NCBI RefSeq assembly: GCF_043641665.1 | Contig: NC_092203.1 | Span: forward strand, 3,348,001-3,412,000 | DNA: 64,000 nucleotides | Direction of reading: 5' to 3' | Source: Enoplosus armatus | Taxonomy: Eukaryota; Chordata; Actinopteri; Centrarchiformes; Enoplosidae | Part shown: positions 21,601-33,777 of the stretch, piece by piece | Numbering within the stretch: the first letter of the stretch is position 1 | How the letters are laid out: every line of letters begins with the position of its first letter | Made by a program: the position numbers and the translations under genes | The notes under the pieces: generated by a model | Told to the model about the DNA's origin: nothing | Databases searched by the model: none | The model's input: only the letters and a program-made list of their open reading frames with translations

Positions 21601-23164
21601 TCTGGGAAGCATCATAACACATGGCGGAACCAGTACTTGCGATTTGAATTACAGCCACACTCGGTACAAATCTGAAGAGATACAAATGAGTTACTTATTT
21701 TGGAACTGCTTTTTATGTTTAGTCTCTTCCTCTCTTTAAACCATGGCCACATTACAACCACTCCAGCTCACAATATAAGACCAGTCGGTCACACAGTGGT
21801 AATTCAACATTCTATTGTTTTTTGGGACATAATTAAAAATATAAAAAACACTTTCTTTGCCTGTCAGTCTTTTTTAAGTTCAGTCGTCTCTCATTTGTAA
21901 CCTCAGATTTTAAGCACTTCGTTCCCAGGCCAGGTGCACCTCATTGAGCAATCAAGATGTAGCACACCTGGGCAGAGCGAGAGAGGACAGAAGAGGAAAA
22001 GGGATAGACAGCACAGGGAACACATACTGCCATAACATAGCCATAACATAGTGGATATTCCAATACTTTTTCACAACTTTTTTTTACAACTGAATTGTCA
22101 ATGTTTAGGATGGTTAAGTCAAGTTTACACTTCTACTACTATCACTTGGAGTGGCTGAGGCTCAAAGGTTCAATATTATGTAGCTATTCCAGTAAGTTTA
22201 GCTATCTGTTTCAACCATGTTTATCCAGTAGTTTTAGCTGTTTATAAATGACCTGAAGCTAACTATTTTAATCTTTTATCTATTATGTTTAGCTAACTAT
22301 TTCAACTGTTTATAAATTACATTTAGCTAACAATTTTAACCTTTTATCCATTACTTTTAGCCAAACATTTCCACTGTTTATCCAGTACTTGTAGCTTACG
22401 ATTTCAACATTTTTATGAATTACTTTTAGCTAAGTATTTCAATAATTTATGCATTACTTTTAGCAAACTAACTAAACTAAAAGTTCTAACTAGTTTCTAC
22501 GCACTCTCAGTGGCAATTCGTGGTGTTCAGGTGTTCCAACTGACTTAGTTTTGGGGAATTATGTGTTCTACATTTAGCCAAATGTAGTTGGTATCTTACT
22601 ACAGAAGTAATCCATGGTGCCCTGGTTGGGAATCACTGACACAGGCAAGCAAAATACATACACTGATACCCATTAATCTCTGTTGTTTTTGCCCTTGCTC
22701 TTCCAGGTGTGATACCAGCCAATGGCGAAGTGAAGATCGTTGTGACCTTTCGTCCTTTCCAATATGGGACCTCTCAGGTCACCATCCAGCTGGTCATCTC
22801 ACAGTTCAACACCAAGCCCTACCTCTGTACCATCACTGGGAGCTCCACCCCTCACCTAGCCCTCAGGTAATTACAGCCATTCAACAATAAAAAAGTACTA
22901 ACTAGCCAAAAAGACAATGTGACATGTGAATAGAAAATAAATCAGAATCAGAATCAGAAATACTTTATTGATCCCCGGGGGGAAATTGTACAGTACTGGT
23001 GCTCCCATTCAAGATTAGAAAGCAGCATAAATTTAGAAATAAGAGTATGTACAAAATATAAAAATAAGAAATAAATATAAATAATAAATATAAAAATATA
23101 CACATTTACAATAATTAAGTGAAAAATAAAAGTAAAAAATATATACAACAGCAATGTATATGTA

Positions 23165-23195
<31 letters not shown>

Positions 23196-26100
23196 GAGTG
23201 TCAGTGACAGTGACTTGACAGTTTGATGGCCACAGGCAGGAATGATTTCCTGTGGCACTCAGTTGTGCATTTGGGAGGAATGAGTCTCCCGCTGAAGGTG
23301 CTCTTTTGCCTGACCTGTACGTCAAGGAGAGGATGTGAGACATTGTCCAAGATGACCCGCAGCTTGGACAGCATCCTCCCCTCTGACACCACTGTCAGAG
23401 AGTCCAGCTCCACCCCCCACAACGTCACTGGCCTTGCGGATCAGTTTATTGAGTCTGTTGGAGTCGGCCACCCTCAGCCTGCTGCCCCGGCATGTAACAG
23501 CATAGAGGATAGCACTGGCCACAGACTCATAGAACATCCTCAGCATAGTCCGACAGTTGTTGAAGGACCTCAGCCGCCTCAGAAAATAGAGACGGCTCTG
23601 GCCTCTCTTGTAGAGGGCATTAGTGTTCTTCGCCCAGTCCAGTTTATTGTCAATGTGAACTCCCAGGTACTTGTAATCCTCTACAATGTACGGACGAGTC
23701 TCTCCAGGGTCTTCATGATGTGGGAGGTCAGAGCCATGGGTCTGTAGTCCTTGGAGCCACTGGGACGAGGCAGGACGTCTTCCACAGCACGGGGACCCTC
23801 TGAAGACTCAGGCTCATGTTGAATACATGGTGAAGTACTCCACATAGCTGGGGGGCACAGGCTTTAAGCACCCTGGGGTTGACACCATCAGGGCCTGCAG
23901 CCTTGCTTGAGTGGAGTCTCATCAGCTGTCTTCTAAAATGGTCCGCAGTGAAGCACACTGTCGAGGTGACCGGTGACGGAGGGGTACCAGCTATATAAAA
24001 TAGCAAGATTTTAGGTCTTCTTTCTAGATTCATCACTGGCATTAAAGGTGCACAGATAGCACAGATGTCAGTATCTCCACTGACAGTAACGCCAGCTGAC
24101 CAGGAGCCAGCGGGAATTATTTATTTAAGGGGTGGTGATTTGTTTTTCCTACACAGTGCTCCCACAGTGCTATCTTATCTTACAGTGCTATCTCATCCTC
24201 GAACTGTTGTTTGCTCACTCCACATCAAGTTCACACCCCTTCTGTGGTTTTGACAGTAACATAACAACAGTAACATAACAGTGTGAAAATATTTCAAGTT
24301 GGACCTTTAATTTAAGTGACATACATAAGCTAGTCTGTTTTTAACCGTCTTAGTTCTTCCCCATGGTGCTCCAGTGCTTCAGTCTTCATGAGCAACGAAG
24401 ATCCGGATCAGTTGGAGCCTTTCCCTTCTCTTCTTGCTGTCCAGTAATGATAATAGCTCTCAGGTTGTATGTGCAAACTAACTACCAAACTAGGTGGTTC
24501 ATTTGAGGGTATAAAACATGCACCCAAGTGGATCCAGAGAAAATAGGCTTGCATGCTGATTACAAGTCCCCATTTGTTTTTTCACCCCGTATAAAAACTA
24601 ATGTTTAATTCTGTTCCCATGAGAAAGAGGGTGCTATCCATCACACAGCAGTAGCTCCATCCCCTGCACTGTCTTGGTGTTATCTCGGCCGAAAGTTAAT
24701 AATTCATGAAAATAGCTTGGTAGCTGGTGCAGTGATATCAAGATGGATATGCCTCCCGATGGATGTTTAGCATATAAAACATTCTCCCTCTGTTTGTTGT
24801 TCCTCGCTGTGGAACCAAATAAACGATGAGATATGTGCAAGTGAAAGATTAAGGAATATATGCTAGAGCCAATGTTTTTCAGCTTGAACCAATGCCCGAC
24901 ACTGGCTTGTTGCGGACATAGATACAGGCTATTCCTAGACTTCTGTGTTGCATTTGCTGTGATCCATCAGTCTAATCAATCTAATAACAGTCTAATACAA
25001 TAGCCTTGCAATAAATCCTTTAATAAACCTAGTAAATCTTATAATGTTAGGCTCTTGTTGACCCTGTGTCAGAGAAGTGTTGAGTCAACTCTGTGGTAAT
25101 TTAAGGTTGTGGTTAGTGATGCTGTTTTGAGATGTGTTTTCTGATGTTTTGTCCACCCCCATTTACACATATGAGGCTGACACAGGAAAAAAATGTGACA
25201 GCTGGAAAAATGTAAAGATAATGAAAATTCATTATCTGGCTTCTGACCTCATTGCTCAGCTTCCCTGCTGCCCCCACACCCTCCAAGTCCCTCGCTGTCT
25301 ACATGTCATTATATAAACACCCAATTTAGAGCCGTTCTTGCTCTGCCATGAGAACTGATCCTGGAAGGATTTCAGAAGTGAACCTGGACCTCATAACAGA
25401 AATGAACCAATTACTGTGCCCGCCACCGCCTCCCCTCTGTGTCACTTTCCCATTCACTGTGTTTGTTCATTTAGATTTTTCCACTAGTATCGACTTTGCA
25501 ACCTCAAATTAATTTCAAAAAAGTTGCAACTAATAAATGTTGCAGTCAAATTAGTATTATATACAGATTAATCTATGTGCATAATCCTGTCATTACTATA
25601 GCAAATCTTACATCAGGTGTACTTTTATTTTATTTCTGCATGATAGTGATCTGGAGAGAAAGTCAGGTCACGCAGTGCCTGCAGAATACAAGGGACCAGC
25701 ACCTGCCACTCAAGTGCCTCCACGAAGTAAAACCAAATACAGGTCAACCAAGGAGGCGGACAAATCAAAGGTAGTGTGTGTATGTATCTATCTTCTAGCC
25801 TAATTTTAAATGCACTAAAATAGTAGTTGGTGGGTGCTCCATCAAAAGGGTTAATGACTTCATTATTATGCTGAAAATAGTTATGAGACGCTCTTGCTCC
25901 TTCATGAAAAATGTAAAGGTCTTTATGTAAGTACAATGTAAGATGTGCTTATTAGTCTGTTACCTCAATTAATTCATTTTCATTTTTCTGATTAAGGAGA
26001 CAAGAGAAGAAAGAACCTAATTTTCAACAACAGTTCTTTTTGATTGTATGCAGCTTTCCCCCTCCTCTAATCTCATTTGGGAACATTTTTCCACATTTGT

Positions 26101-27351
26101 CTTTGTTTTGGTATCAGCTATCAAATAATTGATTCTTTGTTCGAGAAAAACAGTCCGTTCCTCCGCATTACCACTATACTGTAGTATAGTGTATCTTGCA
26201 GTGGTATCCTGTTCTCCTTCATTTACTTATTTCTTTACCTGTCCTCTAGACACTGAGAGATCAGGCCAGTGTTAAGCCTGGACTGAAGCCTCTGGTAGAT
26301 ATGTGTACCCCTGCAGGGGTGGCAAAGATGCTGATCAAAGACACCAATAAACTCTGCTCCAGAGACCTGAGGGAAGGTAGATGCCACTCAATGACTCATT
26401 TAGTTGTCCTGTTATATTCTCCTCTTGCACAGTATCTTTTCCAACTTGTTGCCATGAAGTCAATTGCATTTCAGATTGTATATACTGTATGTCTCATATC
26501 TATTATTTCACTTCAGCCATATCCTGTGGCAGCATGTCTGGTCTGCAAAACAGACAGATGAAGGAGGCCCTCTTCATAAAGAAGGTTCAACAAAACGTGA
26601 AGGAGGAGCAAGCCAACCACCTCAGATGGTAAATCAAACTAAAATCAAATCAAATTTCAGTTTAAATCCCTGTGAATGTTGTGGTTGAATGTATATCCTT
26701 ATGCGCTAACTAACTAATGTTAAAAATTCAACCATGAAGCTAATTACCATTCTGTTAAGAGGGAACTTACAAGTAAATTAAAGAAGATGTTTCTATTATA
26801 ATATGTGTGTTTTCATAAAAATCTTTGAGTTGGCTTATATTGTCACATATATTGTTTTTTTTAGTATATTGTTTCTTTTCAAGATGACAACTTAATAAAA
26901 AAAAAAAAAATAAATCATTCAGGCAAGTTCATCTTGGTAAGGACCCCCTGTCGGAGCACACCAGGAGGCAGATAGCGGAGGAGAGAGAGATTGCACTACA
27001 TGAATACATGGTAAGATTTTTCATTCAATGTGGACAATGATATGCTTACAACAATTAGGTTTACAGAACACTTTAATGTGTAGCAGGGGACAGTGTGGCT
27101 TTTCATGTGAGGCGGTTGAGTTTGTTTTCCTATTTCATTCAACATGACATTTACTGGATGTGTTGGTAGCTAATCACTACTGCTACTTATGCACCACGTG
27201 CATACCGATGTCGTAACCTGATTCAGTTGTTGCATTATTAGATCCAGGCTAATTTTCATCCTGTAAAAAAATCTTGCTGCCTCTGTGATTGATTTTATTG
27301 AGAGGCACAGAGGAAATGCACAGACTCAGCCAAAGTAACATCAGTTTTTAA

Positions 27352-27387
<36 letters not shown>

Positions 27388-27487
27388 TTGAGTTTCCTCA
27401 GAAAAGTTATTTGAATAGTTGACAGAAATCTCACGGACACTTAACAGCACTTCCTCTCCCATCTCTTCTCCACCTGCACTGTTTATA

Positions 27488-27548
<61 letters not shown>

Positions 27549-30500
27549 TCATTTACAGCCTCATGTCACCAAACATTTTATTTTATGGTAGGACAAGCTA
27601 TTATCTTCTTTTGTAGGTCCTCTTTGGAATCTTTACTGCAGGCCAGAACTTAAATAACTTAAATAAACTGCCCTCCTCTGTTTGCATCACAGTGATGCAT
27701 TACAGCTTTGTGACATTATCTTTTCATCACCCAGACTACTTTTTATTTTTTTGGGTCAAAACCATTGTCAAATTGTTTTGTGATACCTTGATATGTCATT
27801 CCTATAAACACACGAGACCGTGCTCCACAGGATTTGTAGTCATGGTTGCTATTGTTTCACAGAATTAAGACATACCCCATCAAGCTTATTTCATCCTGTG
27901 ACAAAGAGAACATTGCCTCCTCAGCCAAAGGATTTCATGGCGTCCTTACTGTGGAGGTTATACATGTTGGAATTGTTTTTTTCCCATTTGCCTTGCACCA
28001 TCTGCCACTGCCAGAACTCTGAAGGGTTTAGCAGAAATAGAAAGAACAGCACCTACTTTTCACTTTTATGCCATATACCAATCTCCCTTTGGACTGTAAC
28101 ATTTTTTATCAGATTCCTTGCCAATTCTGACTGTGTGACACATTATAAAATGCTGTGCATTCGGAAGAAATTTAACACCCTGTATGATAAAAAAGAAGCA
28201 ACACGACAATAAGGCTCTGGTGGCAGAGGTTACCTGTTATTTGATAGTGAACTACCTCTTGTCAAACTAAAAAAGGAAACGTTTGACAGTTGCTTTAGGA
28301 ATTGTCTGCCTGTTGGTCGGTCCACCACTTTGGTCTGGACTAAAATATCTCAGTAGCTATTGCATGGAATAATATGACATTCAATGTGTTTATGACTAAA
28401 TACCTGCAAAACTAGCCTTAGCTGTACTTTTGCATTACAAATAATGTGTACATTACAGACCTTCATCTGATTTTGTCATAGGTAAAAAGGGGAGATGTAA
28501 GGCACGAGGACGACTTCGCTGCTGGACAACCTAAACTTTCCTCTAGACGAGTGCTTTGTGAAGCAGGACAGGTAAACTTCCACTGCGAGTGTTTACTAAT
28601 TTCCCAGTTAAACTCAGAACTTTCACATTTCACGCTGCTTGCCTTTCTGGTGAAGTGAAACGCTACAACTTCCCTGGTTTATTTTAAGTTGAACATATTT
28701 GCCCCATGGGGGCGGGTTACTAAACCAACCCTTCTTTCATTATGTGTCACACTCAATATTTCTCTACATGAAAATCTGAAACTAATATACCATGGCTGCA
28801 AAATCACAGTTCGCACAATGTTCAGTTAATGCTTAATAGATCCATATTTTGTCTTGGTTAATGTATGGATAAGTCATAAAACATCTAGATGATACATTCT
28901 CTTCTATTCTTTGTGGCTGAGGCGTTTCGGGAAAGCTCTCTGGCTCTCAGTGGTCTTAGATTAAATGAATCAGCCCCTGCTGCAATTTAATTCAATCTAA
29001 CATCTATAACTATCCTACTATCTTATGTAATTTAAATACTCCAAGCTCCGAGACCTCATGAAATTTCACTTTATGGTCCTTTTTATGTGCACTCAATGTA
29101 ACGATGCCAAATGAGCAACAGCAATAAATGTCTTTCGAACCTCTTCTAGGCCCACAAGGGAGCCCCATCCTTCCAGTTTTACTCCAGCTTTCAGTGGGAG
29201 CTGAGACAAAGAGCCCTCAGACTGTTCCAGCAGGCAGCACGCAAGGTACACACATCCAAGTGATGTAAAGTCACTGAGGTACATGTGCAAATGCACACAT
29301 GCACGAGCATTTCCTTAGATGCACAAACACATCACACACTTCCCTCTTCCCTCAGGAGAGGGCTAGTGTCCCTGCGGCCCTTTAGTTCAGCCATTTGTAA
29401 ATTCCTCACTCTAAATGTATAATATTGTATACAGTACAGTGGATTTTCCTGGGTACAGTAAAAGCAGAGTAATCTGACATGGCATTTTAAAGCCACAGGA
29501 AGAGCATGCTTCTCTTTTTCCTCGTGGCAAGTAAAATAAAGGTCATTCTTTCTGTTGGAAAAGTTCAAATTTTGTCACTTTTATTATGGCATAACGGGAA
29601 GTTGGGGATATATGAGAAAGATAGAATTGTGTTACAGGAAAATGGTAAATATCAGTCAAAATGGATTTCTAAAGTTAACAATATCAATCTAGAATACATC
29701 AAATTTCAGATTAATCTCAGGCTGAAGAATATGGATCTTCAGGATGATGTTTATAATAACCCTCAGTGTAATAACTACAGGTCGTTTTGCTAGCCCTGTG
29801 CACTGAACTGATCTGTCCTAATTAGATGTGGTTATCATATCGTCCCAAGATCATGTACTTTGTGTTTGATGGAAGATGAAGGCAACGAGTATCATTATAT
29901 ATTAGGTTGTCCTGGCTTTGATGATGTGAGAAACAGATAAATTAAATGCTATTATTGTTATTGCAACCTTAGGAGTATCAAAAAGCGAACTAATCTCACT
30001 AAGTATGTTAATATAATAATCTGTAGTAACTATTGAATATTTGCCACAGTGTGCTTGTTTGCTCCTCTGAGATTAGAAGCGGTGGATGTGAATGACCAGT
30101 AATTTGGTTAAAGCAGGAACATCCTGTACTCTTCTGTCCCTTCCAGGTAGTAATCCGATGTCGCATGAACCGGAGACTGACCTGCTTGAAGAAACTGTCA
30201 GACAGTGTGAAGAACTTGCCCTCGGCAAAGAAAGGTTTTGATCATCCTATGATGTCCTCATTCAGAAGTAATCTCATTATGCCGTGTCAGTAAAGCATGC
30301 TTAATTGAATTTATTCCTAGAGGTAAAATTGAAATGAAATCCCCTCTGGTTATTATGAAGTTCTTAGAGCATACATGCATGCCTCAGGGGCTGGGCTATT
30401 TATGGTGCTGCGTGCCAAGTTGTTTCTCACTGACCCTCACAAATAATGATCTGTAGAAATGAAACTTCTTTTCATTTATTAATCGTCTCACTTTTTCCAG

Positions 30501-33500
30501 TTGAAGAGGAGACAACTTGTGATCTGAAGATCCCTCCCGACAGAGTCTTTCCATTTGCTTTCCCCACTTTCTCTGATGAAGATGACCCGCTGGTGAGTAC
30601 ATTACATAACTGACAGCACCAAGCTGTTAAAATATATCTAAATATACCGACCCATCAATGTCAAAAAATTTAATCAGCTGCCTGTCAACGAAATAGTTTA
30701 ACCTCTTCTTTGCAAAGCAGTGTTGTTAAAGCCTATTAAAATGCAACTATCTAAATGCCGGCTGACATATGGAAGATGAGAAACCACTGAAAAGTGAGTG
30801 CTGGCTATTGTCCTGCACATGGAACAATTTCCATTCATTACTTCCCTTGAAAGACATCTTTGATCTAACTGTGGAATCAAAGAGGAAGCTCGGTTTCCCG
30901 CAATTTGATTAAATCTTCTATTTTCCTGATGCCCTGCAGAGAAGAGGCCTCCGTGTTCAATTGAACAAATAATACCATTTGTCTCCTTGATATTTCTAGG
31001 CTCACGGTGATTTGGTCCCGGTGCCCGTGGATCCTATTGATGTGACTGTGACGACATGTATTCCTTTCTTCAAGCTTCAAGTAGGTGTTTACTGCAGCAC
31101 CTGGTCATCTGACCATCTCGCTTATAAATCAACAGATATGTACCTAGCGGGGGGGTGTAATTAAGTACATTTACTCAAGTATAGCTCTTAAGTGAAGATT
31201 AAACAATGTTCTGATACACAAATTTGTAGTCATATTTCTCTAATCGTCTCACGACCCCCCAGATTTATCCTGTGCTCCCTTGGAGGGGCCTGACCTCTAT
31301 TCATTCATACTTACTTGATTACACATTTCATACTTTGATCCTGTGACCTCCGTATTTGAATGTCTATATGAAATGAATGCAATATTGTTTTATCTTAAAA
31401 GAGACTGAGAAGAAGTCCTGTGGCTTCACGAAAGGATATACTAAAAACCTTGTTCAAGCTATTTACTACATATGGTACCATAGAACAGAATTGTATTAAT
31501 GGAGCTCATCTCTGTTGATGGCAATCTATAAGTAATTTCTCTATCTGGTTCTATGCTCTGTTGCTATTATAACCATATTATTTGTTATTGTTTTATCACT
31601 CTAGGTTCCTCAGCACTATAAGCTTATGGGCTATCGGCCCGTGTCAGCCTGGGAGGCATTTGACTCTTATATCCCCACTACTTTGGCCAGACCACTTCGC
31701 ACCGGAGCTCCGGTAACGTCTATATTTAGTTTATTTCTTCACTTGTTCTTTGGTTACTCTTTCAAATTTCTCTCACTGTGTTGCTGTCACTCTTTAGGAC
31801 GAGCTGGTGCCCAATGAGGTCGGAGCCCAATGTCCCACAACAGTGGATCCCAAAGAGTGGGAGGGACAGCAGCATGAACACGAAGAGGAGGATGTGGAAG
31901 CAAAGGAGGCTGCCAGTCTCACCTTCAGCGCCCCTGAAGCTCTACTCAGACCTTTTCCAGCAAACCCACTCAGAATCTTTGTAAGGCTGCCATTTATCAT
32001 AATTAAGTCTGAAATAATGTTTAGTGTTTTTCCCTGCATATCAGTATTACTGATAGTCAGTATATTTAAACTACTATTCTTTCTGTGTTTGTCTCATTGT
32101 ATGCATTAGAACCCAGCTCCAGGCCTGCAGACTTACAAACCGACCCCTAGATACCTGGAGAGTGACCTGGAGTTCCACCTCTGCCCTCTGCCCAGGTAAC
32201 AACAACACATTAGTAAATAAATGTTGATGGTAATATACTGTAAATCCTGCTATAGATACTTAGAAAGAAAGTGCTTTCCGTGTGCAGGTATACAAAGCCT
32301 GGCATGAGGACACAAACCCCACACACTGAGAGGAAGCTTCTGGACCGCAAGGTACTTTCTTTTCAGATACTTGGCATTTTTTGAGTTTCTGTGGAATGCT
32401 TTTAGTCTTAGCCTAAAAGCAGTTGAACTTCATTATTTTTGGGTAAACATACAGTACATAGAGGCATTTAGTTGCTGGACTGAAGGGTATAATATTTCAA
32501 ACAGGCATTTTTGAAATACTCCTGTTGTTTGGTCTGATGCAGATGTGACTTCTCTTTTCTTGACCAACAACAGGAAGTGATCACAGGTCTCATGACGTGG
32601 AAGAATTTTGATGTGACCACCTTGAACTGTCTGTCCAGCCAACCTGCTCTCACCAGTGACTGTGCCCTGCGCAGGTAGGTCAGAATTATCACCGTGTACA
32701 AGCTCAAGTTGTGCTTATTTCTCCTCTAATTCACTGAACAAGGCAATAAGAATGCCTTCACACTGACAGCAGCCACAGAGGGCACATTCACCCAAAGGTT
32801 CCCATGCAGAACCACAGAGACGCTCCAACTGGAGCATTGTGGGATCTAACAGTACTAGTGCATGTTTATACGACTTGTTTACAGAATCCACGGTCCTTAT
32901 CTTTCCAGTCCTTGGTGGAATTTGAACTTATCCCTGTGGTTGCAAGACAGCTTTATTATAGCTTCTCCAGCTTTAAACATGGTCAGAAGTAGCATTTTCA
33001 TACAATATAGAATGACAAGTGACCATCTCACTGGTGGGTCATATCAATGACTGATAATCATTTCCTGACTGGTTCTGAAGCAATATATTGTGTAGCAGTC
33101 ATTTTCCAAACACATCCAATCAATGAATAATGGACCCTGTGCCTCTTCATCTAAAGCTGTTCATCTGTAGATGTACTGAGATCCTTGCCAGTTACATTAG
33201 AAAGGTTTAACGTGTAATAGATATTTATCCTCTCGACACCCCGTGTCAAATTGCCGTGACACAGTGTAGCTTGTGATTCCATTAATTATCTCTCTTACAG
33301 AAATGTGACTTCTCGCAGTCTAAAATAAATGTGTAATAGCGGTGTCCACACAACTTCCAGCACCTGCCAGGTTGCATGATGTCAAATTGTCTGCGTGGTT
33401 GTGCAGTATTTTGCACTTACAGCAGTTATCATTTGTGATTTCAAATATTGGTTCTGATTTCCTTTTAGTTTTTGTGAAATCAACAGCTTTCATTTATATC

Positions 33501-33738
33501 CTATTAGGAAAAAGATATGACTGCTGTCTAGTTGGTGTGTTCTTCTTGTAATTCGTCAGTACTGCTTGTGTAAAAAAAACTTTTTTTTTTAAAGTTTTAC
33601 ATTTCTGAAAGCAATCTTGAGTGTGGAGATTAGTTTTCTCCCTCAGGATTTAGAGCTTCTGGTTTCATCAAAACACTGGCCAAGATACACATTTTCACTC
33701 GATTGCAATGCAAATGACCACATAGTAATTCTGGAATG

Positions 33739-33777
<39 letters not shown>

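Noticed and set aside
22181..22462. CRISPR-like regular repeats
   Set aside because: Units are contiguous and degenerate with no unique spacers; it is a minisatellite in an animal intron.
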